From: Hippopus hippopus
Taxonomy: Eukaryota > Mollusca > Bivalvia > Cardiida > Cardiidae
Assembly: GCA_946811185.2 (NCBI GenBank)
Contig: OX328108.1
Span: 34,098,493 to 34,162,492 of the forward strand
Direction: 5' to 3'
Length of the DNA: 64,000 nucleotides
Under the pieces are notes generated by a model. It had not been told where the DNA came from. It ran no database searches and worked only from the letters and a program-made list of their open reading frames with translations. Each line of letters opens with the position of its first letter. Position 1 is the stretch's first letter. Both the position numbers and the translations under genes were made by a program. Shown in pieces: positions 22,011 through 33,854 of the stretch.

Positions 22011-23733
22011 ATTGTTGTCCAGAGGAGATTGTCTGACCTGAACATTGATCTTGATCCAAGGTCAAGTTTTATAGCAACAACTGATACTCCCTTGTGGTAC
22101 ACTATTTCAATGGTCACTACCTCTCGTGACAACTTGTATTTACAAGTATGGTATGGGGATGGAAGAAACAATGTTGTCTCTCTTTCTGACACAGATGGAC
22201 CAGCTTTGATCCTCTCTGGTAATGGTAAAGATATGGAAATAGTTGCTGACTATGGGGATGGGTGTGAACTGATTGTGGAGTTCTCGTATTTGTATGCAGT
22301 AGAGGGATTATTTAAGCCTAGAGTAGCAATCTTTGACAGTATAGAACATGTGAATTTAGGCAATGGTTCAGACAGTGATCTGATGGACAATAGAGAAAAC
22401 TCTCTGCATGATACCCAGAGCAAACCTGATATGACTTCTTTTCAAGATTTCGGAAGAGAAACAGATTCCATTCAAGATATCCAGATTGAACATGAAAGCT
22501 TGCCTTACATGATTGATGAATTACCATTTGACTTAAGTGAAGGAGTTGTAGATGAAAAGTCAAGGTCGAATCAAAGGACAAGGTTCCATGAAGCCAATGG
22601 AGGACTAGAGCAGGAATACACTGTAGAAGGTCTTGAGGAAAACCCCTCTAAAATTGATGACAGTTTCAGGGAATATGGGAGTGAGCTAGAAAACTCCACT
22701 GGTACTTCAGATTCTGTTGAACTAATGGCTGCAGAACTTGATCAAGAAGTTCTTATTCTGAAGAAACTAGAGAGTGTTCGACTTCATGGACCAAATATCG
22801 TGCCTTGTGATGACCAGAAAGAGTTTGTTCTTCAAGTTTTGTCTATGTTCAATGTGTCAGTAAATTGGAAAGTCTATCAGCTTTTTGAAAATTCACTTGA
22901 TGAAGAGAATGTCTTAGTAAGTGATGATCACAAGTTTGATTATTTGTATGAGTTAGTCTTTGAAAGCAGTGATAACTCTTTTGTTATCAATTACACATTT
23001 GTAGAGGTTGGACAGTATTTGGTGATTGCCAATCTTGCAAATGCCCTGAGTTCTACTGAAACAAAATTAAGTGTAAATGTGATGTGTCCAGTGCAAGGTT
23101 TGTTGGCATCATGTGATAAAGAATACATTCAAACAGGCCTGGAGCTGACTTGCTATGCTGAAGCCAAAAAAGGCTCAGATTTATTTTTTGAATGGATAAT
23201 TGATGGATATAATACAGAAAAACAGTTCAGGCTGACAGGAAATTATTCCTCCATATTGAAGTATAAGTTTATGAAACCAGATATTTGTGATATCAGTGTA
23301 ACAGCAGTGAACAACATAAGCTCAGAAAATGTGATTGTAGAATCTGCTATTAGGGTGCAAGATCCAATAACTGATTTCAGTGTCCACCGTAACATATGGG
23401 TCATCCTTGGACAACAAACAAAGATTATAGCTCACTACAAACCAACTTCTATTTATAACCAGTATTGTTACTTTGGGTTTGATTATGGCGATGGCGAGAT
23501 TCACAAGTATACTGGTATTGTTAGTGAAACCATTGGTTGTTATTACATCAACACAAACTCACAGTTTCCTAAACTGGGAAAATATTTTGTGAAAGTGTAT
23601 GCATATAACAGAGTGTCTAATATGTCCAAGGTGGTGGAGTTTTGGGTGATACCAAGCCTGGAAAATGTTTCTGTAGAGCTAATAAATACCCCAACATTAG
23701 AAAATCCAGCAAGATTTTTGGTAAAGGACAATG
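22011..23733 (+). CDS. Large polycystin-1-like exon with several PKD repeats
   Basis: An open exon of 574 codons plus one base, preceded by TTTTTTACTTGCAG and followed by the donor GTAAGT (phase 0 to phase 1). Visible parts by exon residue: PKD-like repeat about 10-106 with YGDG near 47 and 80; a Ser/Asp/Glu/Gln-rich, Cys-free acidic linker about 107-250; a degenerate PKD repeat about 253-355 without GDG but with the typical end Y-T-F-V-E-V-G-Q-Y-L-V; a third repeat about 356-450 with F-E-W; a canonical repeat about 450-548 with FDYGDG; then the start of a fifth. N-x-S/T sequons are frequent, suggesting an extracellular protein. A very large exon full of PKD repeats is also a feature of vertebrate PKD1. 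Its 5' edge lies 14 bases after a Helentron-like element (20674-21996). It could instead be another PKD/REJ protein; no membrane domain is in view. Confidence 0.88.
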
Positions 23734-23763
23734 GTAAGTGGATTAGCACTTTATCCAACAATT

Positions 23764-25622
23764 CTGTGTTATAATGACCCCGATGAAGAATGCTTTTGAA
23801 CATATAGTGGCCAAAGGAGAAAATGCTGGTAAACAACAGTTTCTCCTTTACCCACAATGATCCCTACCCATTATTTGAAACACACATGATTTATCATCTA
23901 CAAATGCTTTCAATTTGGACAAATTTAACTAGGGGTGGGTATAGCCTCTGTAAACTGCATTGTGATATATCGTGATATATCATGAAACTTTGTAGAGTTT
24001 TATATAAAATAGTACTTTTTAATGACTTCACTATGCCATCACTTAAACCTTTTACCAGGGGTGCGGAAATCCTATGTCCAACTTGGGAAAAATTGGTGTC
24101 GGACAAGTGAATTTATCAATCTAGTTGTCCTCGGACAAGTAGAAAACAGGGCAAAATTTTGAAACAAATATCTTTCGTAAACATTAAGCAGTGAAATACA
24201 AATGTTCACCCTTTGTATAAAATGACATTTCGAATGATAAACAGCAGCTTGAGATGATCACTGAATTCTGGAAACCCAAAATACATATTTGGTGTACCTC
24301 AGCATTCACTGCATACAACAGGGTTCTTATAATATGCGGCTGTTTTTGCACATCGACTTTTTTGTTTTAAGATCACCATTGTGGATAAAAATAATTTTGT
24401 TTTTATATCACTTTAGCACCGATTCAAGAATCTTTTATGACAATATCGCACATGTGAATATTTTAGCTTTTTAATCTGATGGTACAGCTTCTATGCATAC
24501 AGGCCTTGCTTTGGGCATCATCTCCACTGCACTGCTGGAAACCATCTCAAACTGAACAGTTTGTAATTCAGCTATCAATTCATGCATAAAATCAGAGAAA
24601 ATGGATCGTGTTTTTTTTTTTCTTATTAAATAGAAGTGTGAGACCTCAAAAGCATCTGGCGGCTCCAAATGTAAACATGAAATGTTCCGTGACAAGGAAT
24701 ATGACAAACAAGACAGCGTCTTTTTGACGAGGTGTCGTTTAATGTAATTTAAATCTGTTTTGTTTTTGACAAGTAAGGCGGACAAGTGGACTTTTTTAAT
24801 TCTATTTGCCCTTGGACAAGTGGATCATACAAATAAACTAATTCTGTTTCTCCAAATTTATTTTTTACTGTAATTTTATAATTAAGGGAGATTAAATGAA
24901 AATTGAGATGCCAATAGAATACAGCTTCAAATGAAAGCAGCTGAAAAATCTCGGAAGAAAGGTATTTCCAGACTTTCCAAAGTGTGCTGATACTGCCAAA
25001 AATATATCGCCATAAGAATGTCTGGATCTCTAAATCGCAGATTACGGGTATACCAAATCAAAGCGCTAACGCACTGAAGGCAGCGGATTTCTTTTCTAGC
25101 TCCGAATACATGCTACTTATTGGTGTGTTCTATGATTTTTTTTTCCTCGTAAACTAATATAAATTGAAACAGAAAGTTCTCCAGAGAACTCTAACCCTTG
25201 AGATTAGGGTCCGAGTTCTCCAGCAACGAGGTATGTTATTGTATAAGTGTGCCAGATGGTGGAGAGGTGTTAAACCCGACACAGTTTTTGTTTTATTTCA
25301 GCTTGAAAATCTTTTGTTACCTTAAATTAAAAAGACAACTGAAATATGATGTTTTAATTTTTGTCAGAGAACATACAGTATCAAGTTGAACTGCTTTGTT
25401 TGAATATCATTGGCAGAACTATTTTGTTAGTGTACGAAACTGGTTTTGTTTACACGCGTATCCAGGCAAAACCTGCTGGAAGCAAAAATCTGGATAAAGA
25501 TAGTAGGCTTCGAAAACCGGTATATACATGCACACATGATGTGGGAACTATGACAGCAGGGTGAACCCACTGCCAAAAACATCACACACCCCTAACATTT
25601 TGTTGTTTGGTAAAGAGTTAAA
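23764..25622 (+). mobile_element. piggyBac-like MITE split by the hAT-like element
   Basis: The left part has GGAGAAAATGCTGG and CAGTTTCTCCTTTACCCAC and ends CAATTTGGACAAATTTAA; the right part (25595-25622) is ATTTTGTTGTTTGGTAAAGA. It starts just 30 bases after the PKD exon donor at 23734. Confidence 0.7.
23930..25594. mobile_element. hAT-like non-autonomous element inside a MITE
   Basis: TAGGGGTGGG at the left and CACACCCCTA at the right are inverted; TAGGGGTG ends followed by GATATATCG-type sequence are common in hAT elements. It interrupts a piggyBac-like MITE whose halves lie at 23764-23929 and 25595-25622 (CAATTTGGACAAATTTAA | CATTTTGTTGTTTGGTAAAG). Internal repeats of a TTGGACAAGTGGA motif occur near both ends. 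No transposase was recognised; an 8-bp target duplication was not clear. Confidence 0.6.
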
Positions 25623-26208
25623 CACAATGACAAATATAGCACTTTAAGGTATGCTAGCATACAATATAGATGAAAATTCTATGGTCATTCAATATATTTG
25701 ATATCAGACAAGTGCTTATAGGCTTTACAAGTGGAAAATAAAATTGTGGGCCTGTCTCATGGGACTTGCAGTCTGATCTTAGAACTATATCGCAGGCTTG
25801 TTTAGTCGAGCCTTTACAGTAAAAATCTTTCTGAGTTTCATTGAACTACATTTACAGCCTTTGAATGAGATTAGCTTTATCCATTTCATGCTGAAAGAGT
25901 TAAGCATATGGCAAAGGTTGAAGATCATACTGCACATTCTGTGCAGATTGATCTTGCACGTGATGCAAAAGCAATGGAAAGTCATTTTTGGCAGAGAAAG
26001 GATGAAATTGCTTCCAGACACAATTAACAACCCCAGTTATTCCAGTGAAAGAAAAAAATTGACCGTATAAAACGTGATATAAAAATTATTACATTATATT
26101 AATAGCTGATCTCATGGTTTCTATAGTTACAACAAATAAGAAGATGAGTAAGTTTACAGAATATCTGTATTTTTGTGGAATACTTCTAAATCCATCACTG
26201 GTGGGGTC

Positions 26209-26450
26209 CTGCGTGGCTCAGTGGTAAAGTGAAGGACTTGTAACCTTGAGGCCCTGGATTCGAGCCTCACTGGGAGCACTGGCCTTTTTTGTGGGAGTGT
26301 TCTTGGGCTAGACACTCTAGAGCCCTAGCCTGGTACTGGTGGACCAAGAAAATTCATGAATATAGTGATTGTTCTAGACCATCAAAAAGGGCAGGGAGGC
26401 ACAAAAAAGGACAGGGAGGAAGCAATGCCTTCTTGAATGACTAGTACCAC
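26209..26450 (+). mobile_element. tRNA-derived SINE of another family
   Basis: Box A TGGCTCAGTGG (26213-26223) and box B GGATTCGAGCC (26256-26266), followed by an unrelated body with GGACCAAGAAAATTCATGAA and an A/G-rich tail. It lacks a complete cloverleaf, so it is not scored as a tRNA gene. Confidence 0.65.
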
Positions 26451-26484
26451 CAGACAAGGGCAAAATTGTCCATAACTCTGTACC

Positions 26485-26703
26485 AAAGAAGTTATAGTTT
26501 TTATGTCCCTAGAAAAAATGACTTTTATAAACATTGTGTAAAAAGGAGAAAATATTTGTTATGAATATTTTCTCCGTTTTCCCATAATGTTCTCTGCCCT
26601 TTCAGGCACAAATCCCATTATTTGAGCCATTGTTATTTTTGTCATCAGTATACCCTTTCAATTTGGACAGTTTCAGTTCATCTGAATGGTTGTAAGCAGG
26701 TTA
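26485..26703 (+). mobile_element. piggyBac-like MITE
   Basis: CTGTACCAAAGAAGTTATAG, hairpin GGAGAAAATATT / AATATTTTCTCC, then TTTCAATTTGGACAG and GCAGGTTAA. Confidence 0.6.
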
Positions 26704-27489
26704 AACAGATGAACAGAGTAAAATGTTAAAGTATTTTTATTTTTATACATTAGAATTAAAAAAAAAAAGTTGTGTCTTTTTTCATTAACCCATTCTTAAA
26801 TATGTGTGTTTGCATGATACAGCAGCTTATCAAAAAAAAAGTAATGGGCTTGACACTGCTGGAGGAGGTTTTATGTGATAAGAAAACAGTGTCTTATTTC
26901 AGAAGAATTACCTTTTATCTAAGACTTAAAATTCAGGTACAGCAGCCTCCACTTAATCGCAACCCTGTCAGGTTTGGTTTTTAGCAACAAATGGTCCAAC
27001 ACCAAGCCTTTTTCTATTCAGATAAGGTAAATTAAATGGTTAATCGAAAGTTTCTGTTTTTTGCACCAAAAACTTTCCAAAACATTCAAAATTCTTCTAT
27101 TGGTAATATGACATATAGCAAAGAAAAATTGCAATTTTTTCTACAAAAATTAATTTTCATTTGTAGATACAAGTGGAATTTTAAAACATTCAGAGAGGCT
27201 CAAAGTTAGATAAACCAGTGCAGCAGCATACATATGACGAGTCAATATTGGCTCTCATGGTTTTACAGTTAAAGATATATATTCTTGCCTTGTTGTGTTA
27301 TCCTTATCATTTTGAATTTCATATTTCATTTTAAAAAGTGTAATGACGGTTACAAAATGTCTGCACTTTGCCGACATTTTGAAACACACATTTGTTTTAT
27401 TCAGGGGCTGTTTGACTCTATTACAGCGATAATTTTCTGAGCAGTTTACTACACTAGTTGTCGAGAATGTGCAGTTTGATCTTGATCTT
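26704..27489. other. Anonymous intron sequence
   Basis: AT-rich single-copy-looking DNA between a MITE and the coding-like stretch at 27490; no feature recognised. Confidence 0.4.
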
Positions 27490-27684
27490 CACTTTCTGCG
27501 AATGCAATTGAAGCTGAGTTCAGTGCTCCAACTACTGAAGAGAAAGAGCGATTGTATCACTTGTCATATCACTATAAAACTGGTTTGAATGGTATGGCTC
27601 ACTCTTACCATGAAATGGAATTGTCTTTAAGGCGATCACTCTATGACATAACACAGAAAGCCCCAAGCCATTCAACGGAACAGG
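27490..27684 (+). other. Coding-like stretch in a polycystin intron
   Basis: One + frame runs through E-A-E-F-S-A-P-T-T-E-E-K-E-R-L-Y-H to S-H-S-T-E-Q and ends at ACAG before GTGGCA, a poor donor. The composition is that of a charged helical protein and no repeat family found here covers it. The likely starting phase (2) and ending phase (0) do not fit between the phase-1 borders of the PKD exons at 23733 and 34613, so it is unlikely to be part of that gene. It may be a pseudogene fragment or chance. Confidence 0.15.
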
Positions 27685-28368
27685 TGGCAAGTTGGGGGTT
27701 ATACAGGTGCATAATACATGTGTATGTTGTATGAAGAATATTCATGTACATGTAGAAACTGTAAGACAACCAGAAATCGATGATGTGCATTGAAACTTGT
27801 GTTTTAAATGAGTTGGTTTCGGATTTCATTGTAAATGAAAGATAAGGCCTACCGTCCCCAACAGCGATATAATTCACTATCTTGCATCTACCTGTAGTAA
27901 ATTGCGACAAACATTGTTATCGGATTATTTTCAGTTTTAAGTGGGTAATGTACACACACGCGTTGCGGGTTATCAGTTTGACACGTTTTAATTCCATATC
28001 AGCGACTGAAGTGTGCTGACGTAATACAAGGTAAACCAAAACAACAGACAACTTTATTCATTTGAAAAGAAAAGGACAGCAGGGCTCGTGTATATAGATT
28101 CTGGGGCACAAGGGCTGGGCGAAAAAGGGGCAGGGCGGCAGACTATACTGTTCCACTTTAGAAAAACACAAGAATATGTGCTGGCACTGTGATATGTGTG
28201 AAAAAAGCTGAAAGCGGCATAAAACACCATTCAACCAATCAGTCAATAAATCCACCATCACTGGGAAGACAAGTTTCAATTATAAAATCAATGTATTCCA
28301 AAAGAAAATTCCAGCTAATGACTTGGAAAACATCTTTGTGTTAAATTTGTGTAACTGTTAGGAATAAA
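27685..28368. other. Anonymous intron sequence
   Basis: No repeat family or exon recognised. Confidence 0.4.
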
Positions 28369-28650
28369 GGTTTAACTCTTCACTAAAGGATAAAATTTTT
28401 GACTCATAAGAATTGAAAACATGTGCAGACGACAAAATAAATGTAGTTCAAATGGTGATTTCTGTCTCTTATAGGGTGAAAAACATTGTGGGAATGCCTT
28501 CTATTCCAGAGTTGTTAGAACTGGGGATTCTTTGGTAAAGGGTTCAAGTACTTTTACAATGTGGAGATATTTTGGCTAAAAGGGAAAAATGCTGTTACTG
28601 AATAATTTCTCCATTTGTAACAATGTTTTTAAAAGTGGTCTGTAGCAAGG
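28369..28650. mobile_element. Two joined piggyBac-like MITEs
   Basis: GTTTAACTCTTCACTAAAGG ... AAAAACATTGTGGGAATGCC ... TCTTTGGTAAAGGGTTCAAG is an inverted copy; AGGGAAAAATGCTG with CTCCATTTGTAACAATG is a fragment of a second. Confidence 0.55.
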
Positions 28651-28746
28651 TGCAAGTCTTCTGTAAAGATGAAAGGGATGGGGGCTCTAAATAATGTAAG
28701 AGTTCTGGTTGCAGAGTTTTTCTCTTGTTATTTAGCCATATGTTTT

Positions 28747-30089
28747 AGACCATTATGCTGCTTTAAAGTGCTCAAGGTGAGCTTTTGTGATCATGTTGTG
28801 TCCGGCGTGCGTCGTCAACTTAAACCTTTTGTATATTCTAGAGGCCACATTTTCAGTCCAATACTCATGAAACTTGGTCAGAAAATTTGTCTTGATAATA
28901 TCTCAAACATGTTGGAAAATGGCTCAGGTCAGGTAAAAAACTAGGTCACTAAGTCAAATCTTAGGAAAACCTTGTGTACACTCTAGAGGCCATATTTTCA
29001 GTCCAGTACTTTTGAAAGTTGGTCAAAATGTTTGTCTTGATGATATCTTGGACAAGTTTGAAAATGGGTCTTGTTGGGTCAAAAACTGGGTCACTAGGTC
29101 AAATCTTAGAAAAACCTTGTGTATGCTCTAGAGGCCATATTTTCAGTCCAATACTCTTGAAAGTTGGTCAAAATGTTTGTATTGATGATATTTCAAGCAA
29201 GTTCGAAAACAGGTCATGTCAGGTCAAAAACTAGGTTACTGGGTCAAATCTTAGAAAATCCTTGTGTAATCTGTAGAGACCATATTTTTTAGTCCAATAC
29301 TCTTCAAAGTTGGTCAGAATGTTTGGTTTGATGATGTCTCGGACGAGGTAGAAATGGAACTCATTGGGTTAAAAACTAGGTCACTAGGTAAAAATCTTAC
29401 AATAACCTTGTGTACCCTCTGAAGGCCACATTTTCAGTCCAATACTTATGAAAGTTTGTCAGAATGCTTGTCTTGATGTTATCTCAGTGGATTTGAAAAT
29501 GGGTCACATGAAGTCAAAAACTAGGTCACCTAGACCAATCTTTGAAAAAGCTCGTGTACGCTCTAGAGGCCACATTTTCAGTCAGATACTCATGAAACTT
29601 GGTTAGAATGTTTGCCTTGGCAACATCTTGGATGAGTTTGAAAATGGGTCATGTCAGGTCAAAAACTAGGTCAGTAGGTCAAATCTTTGAAACACCTTAT
29701 GTATGCTCTAGAGACCACATTTTCAATACAATACACATGAAACTTGGTCAGAATGTTTGTCTTGATGACATCTTAAACAACTTAAAAAAATGGGTCATGT
29801 TGGGTCAAAAACTTGGTCACTAAGTCATGTCTTAGAAAAACCTTGTGTACACTCTGGAGGCCACAATTCAAGTTCAATACTCATGAAACTTTGTCAGAAT
29901 GTTTGTCTTGATGATATCTTTGATGAGTCTAGAAAAAGCTTGTGTACAAGCTAGAGGCCAAATTTTCAGTCCAGTGATTTCGAAAGCTTGTTGGAATGTT
30001 TGTCATGATATCTCAAAAAAGACTGAAAATGGGTCATGTTTGGTCAAAAGGCTCAGGTAAGTGAATTCAGGGCCATCATGGCCCTCTTG
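28747..30089 (+). mobile_element. A2: family A element, decayed 5' end
   Basis: 5' partner arm AAGTGCTCAAGGTGAGC is clear but the outer arm is decayed. About nine core units follow, then GGCTCAGGTAAGTGAATTC, hairpin AGGGCCATCATGGCCCT and CTTG. Confidence 0.7.
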
Positions 30090-30224
30090 TTATGATTGTA
30101 GTTGATTTTTCAGCTAATGTAGATCAAGATCAGACTGCACTGATACTGAATCTACACTGTCTGGTTTAGTGTAATACTGAAGCCAGAAATTATCTATAAA
30201 TTTCCATAATTTGGGTATCTTTCC

Positions 30225-30624
30225 AGCTCACCTGAGCACGAAGTGCTCATGGTGAGCTATTGTGATTGTGCTGTGTCCGGTGTCCGTCGTGCGTCGTCAA
30301 CTTTTTACCTTGTGTACGCTCTAGAGGCCACATTTTCAGTCCGATACTAAAGAAACTTGGTCAGAATGTTTGCCTTCATGATATCTTGGACGGGTTCGAA
30401 AATGGGTCTTATCGAGTCAAAAACTAGGTCAAATCCTAGAAAAACCTTGTGTACGCTCTAGAGGCCACATTTTCAGTCCAAAACACTTGAAAGTTGGTCA
30501 GAATGTTTGTCTTGATGATATCTCGGACGAGTGTGAAAATGGGTTGTGTCGGGTCAAAAATTAGGTCACTAGGTCAGATCTTAATAAAACCTTGTGTACG
30601 CTCTAGAGGCCACATTTTCAGTCC
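30225..30624 (+). mobile_element. A3: family A element, 3'-truncated
   Basis: 5' AGCTCACCTGAGCACGAAG with its hairpin partner, a GTCCGTCGTGCG tract, two and a half core units, then abrupt loss of similarity after TTTTCAGTCCA. Confidence 0.7.
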
Positions 30625-30686
30625 ATTTTGTTGAAGATACTGAGAAAAAGAGCTGCTTCTACTAGTTAATTGTTTATTCAGTTATT

Positions 30687-32007
30687 AGCTCACCTGAGCA
30701 CAAAGTGCTCAAGGTGAACTTTTGCGATCATGCTGTGTCCGTCGTGTGTCGTGCGTCATCTGTAAAGGCATCAATATTAACCTTGTGTGCACTCCATAGG
30801 CCACATTTTTCGTCAGATACTCATGAAACTTGGATAGAATGTTTGTCTTGATAAAATCTTGGAGAAATTTGAAATCTGGTCATGTTTGGTCAAAGAGTAG
30901 GTCACTGGGCTAAATCTTAGAAAAACATTGTGTGCAGTCTAGAGGCCACATTTTCAGCCTGATACTCATGAAACTTGGTCAGGATGTTTGTCTTGATGAT
31001 ATCTCAGATATGTTTGAAATAGGTCTACATCAGGTCAGAATGTAAGTCACTGGGCCAAATCTAAGTAAAACCTTGTGTGCACTCTGGAGGCCACATTTTC
31101 AGCCTGATACTCGTGACACTAGGTCAGATTGTTTGTCTTGATATATTAGACAAGTTTGAAAATGGATCACATTGGGTTAAACTGTAGGACACTGGGCCAA
31201 ATCTTAGAAAAATCTTGTGTGCACCGAGGAGGCCACATTTTCAGCCTAGTAATCATGAAGATTTGTTAGAATGTTTGTCGTGATGACATCAGGGACAAAT
31301 GTGCAATTGGGTCATGTCCGGTAAAAAAGTAGGCCAAATCTTAGAAAAACCTTGTGTGCATTCTAGAGGCCACATTTTGGGTCAGATACTTCTGAAACTT
31401 GGTCAGAATGTTTGTCTTGATGATATCTGTGTCATGTTTGAAATTTGGTTATGTCAGGTCATAAAGTAAGTCACTGGGCCAAATTGTAGGAAAACCTTGT
31501 CTGCACTCTAGAAGCCACATTTTTAGCCAGGTACTCATGAAACTAAGTCAGAGAAGTTGTCTTGATGATATCTCCGGTATGTTTGAAATTGAGTCATGTT
31601 GGATCAAAATGTTGGTCATAGGGCCAAATCTTACAAAAACCTATGTGCACCATACAGGCCACATTTCAGCCTGATACTTATGAAACTTGCTCAGAAAGGG
31701 TGTCTTGATGATAAGTCAGAAAAGTTTGAAATTGGGTCATGTCAGATCAAAAAGTAGGTCACTAAGCTTAACCTGTAAAAAACCTTGTGTCTAGTCTAGA
31801 GGCCACATTTTGAGCCTGATAGTCTTGAAACTTTGTCAGAATGTTTGTCTTGTTGATACCTTGGGCAAGTTTGAAATTGGGTCATGCAGAGTAAAAAGTA
31901 GGTCACTTACACTCATGTATTTTAAAATAAAAATCAGGATCTCTTCAGCATTATTAACCTTAGATGACTTTACTAAGGTGAGCACTTTAGGGCCAATGGC
32001 CCTCTTG
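30687..32007 (+). mobile_element. A4: family A element, first half of a head-to-tail pair
   Basis: 5' AGCTCACCTGAGCACAAAGT, about eight core units, 3' ACTAAGGTGAGCACTTTAGG, hairpin GGGCCAATGGCCC, CTTG. Two bases (TT) separate it from the next element's AGCTCC at 32010. Confidence 0.8.
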
Positions 32008-32087
32008 TTAGCTCCTTTGACTGTTAGGTGCCGAAGGTGAGCTTTCGTGGTTGTTCCGTCACCCAGGTGACTTCAACTACTCTTTGT

Positions 32088-33312
32088 TGGGGCTTTTTTT
32101 TTCTTCTATAATTGAGGCCGATATTCGGTGACTTCCCAATTGCAAAAAGTATCATTTTTTCCCAATTATGGCGAAAGAATTTCCCAATTTTGCTGAAAGA
32201 ATTTCCCAATTTTGCTGGAAGAATTTCTCATAATATGATGCTGAAATTCCCAATAAGTTAAAATACCAATTTCTCAAAAGCTATTTCAAATGACCAGACA
32301 CAAAACTTTTCTTATTTAGCAGTGATTGAAACCGAAAGCAGGCTTTTTATTGATTTGTACTGAAATGACTCGGCTGACTGCGCTGCAGTACGGCTGAAAT
32401 GTTGCATTTTCATGGCACCATTTGGTTTAATGGAGGCATTCTTAAACGAACCGAGTTATATTTTGCGCATTATAACACCGCACGTAGACTGAATGCGGTT
32501 GTCATTTCCCTATCATTCAATATTAAATCCTTTGACATATTATATAATTGTTTGTCTTTCGTAAAAACTTACAGCTGACAAAAGAAGTTTTCTGAACACT
32601 GTGGAACACATTCTTACTCGGTTGCAGTCAACATATTTAAAAAAAAAAAAACAAACACGCTGTATCCAAGTAAAACATGTCAAGAACCGGGAAACATTAC
32701 AAAAAGTTTGTTAAAAGGGCTGCAGGTGATAAAGGCCAGTGCAGCCTTTTTACTTTCGGCGTGAAACGTTCGAATTCTTTGCTGATAGATCTACAGGTAA
32801 TCAAATCTCCGCATACTGAGTCTCGATCTGAAGTGCCGGTTCTGTCGGGCATCGCCGATCTCCCGTTGTCTGAAGACTAGACAATTATTATCACTGCACA
32901 TGATGCAAACTCTACATCTCCAGACATAATATCCAAGCCATGCCTTGTAATTTCCACAGATACTGATTCCCTTGTATCATATGATGGCCGGAAAGCAGTT
33001 CTTCTAAAGTATTAACTCCGGCACCCATGGGTGTACCACAGTAGTGTTAAAAAGGGCTATAAGCCTATATGTGCAAATGCTGTGAGATATTTGGCCATAG
33101 TTTAAGCAGTTTAAGTGTGACTGTTGAATTCGTTTCACTTATTAAATTTCTGCACCTTTCTATTTACTGTATGTATGTACACTGCCATTAATTTGTTTTA
33201 TTGATGTACCTTGAAAGTCAGTCTGATTTTTCCCAATTTGGCCAAAATCACGCTGGAATTTCCCAAAATGAAAGGCTATGGCCCCTTCCCAATTTTTGGA
33301 AAAAAAGCCCTG
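32088..33312. mobile_element. 1.2-kb TIR element (hAT-like ends) inside A5
   Basis: The right end read inverted is CAGGGCTTTTTTTCC and the left is TGGGGCTTTTTTTTTC; both are followed by TTCCCAATT-type repeats. TTTGT stands on both sides (32083-32087, 33313-33317) and the flanking A-family sequence resumes as TTTGTGCACTCTGTAGGCC. CAGGG ends suggest hAT. It contains the short ORF at 32677. Confidence 0.55.
32677..32880 (+). other. Short ORF inside the 32088-33312 TIR element
   Basis: ATG opens 67 codons: a basic start (M-S-R-T-G-K-H-Y-K-K-F-V-K-R), then C-S-L-F-T-F-G-V-K-R. A CAG before GTAATC after L-I-D-L-Q could be a donor. Basic starts followed by an 'L-F-S-F-F/G' motif occur in some hAT transposase first exons, and the host element has hAT-like ends, so it could be a remnant of that transposase gene. 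No catalytic or zinc-finger residues are present. Confidence 0.2.
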
Positions 33313-33854
33313 TTTGTGCACTCTGTAGGCCACATTTTCAGTCCAGTACTCATACACTAGGTCAGAATGTTTGTCTTTATATCTCGGGCAAGGTCAAACT
33401 GGGTTGTGTCGAACCAAAAAAGTAGCTTAGTGTGTCAAATCTTAGAAAAACCATGTGTGCAGTCTAGAGGCATATTTTCAGTTTGATACTCATGAAACTT
33501 GGTCAGAATATTTATCTAGATATCTGGAACAAGCTCAAAATTGGGTCACATTAGGTCAAAAAGTAGGTCACTGGGACATATCTTAGAAAAACCTGGTGTG
33601 CACTGTTCAGGCCACATTTTCAGTGATATGAAACTTGGTCAGAATGTTTGTCAAGCTCTTGAATGGCCAGCTCCGCCAATTTCTTCATGATAGTTATTGC
33701 AACAGAATTCATTCTGTTAAATTCATGAAATTCATTAAAACTCTGGATTGTGTGGTAAAAGGTTAAACCTCATATATACAAATTAACTGCACATAGAACC
33801 TTGTGTTTATCTTGCAGCAGAGTGTTCTGGGAAATGTGAGTTATTGAGATATTG

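Larger units (their letters stand above)
32010..33650 (+). mobile_element. A5: family A-like element, interrupted and 3'-truncated
   Basis: 5' AGCTCCTTTGACTGTTAGG and partner CCGAAGGTGAGC; the body is split by the TIR element at 32088-33312 and continues with about two and a half A-type core units to about 33650, with no 3' end. Confidence 0.6.

Noticed and set aside
24471..24785. 104-codon minus-strand ORF in the hAT-like insert
   Set aside because: No zinc finger, RNase-H-like or dimerisation motif; probably chance within a non-autonomous element.
26213..26285. Possible tRNA gene
   Set aside because: Boxes A and B are present but the acceptor and anticodon stems do not pair well and a SINE body follows.
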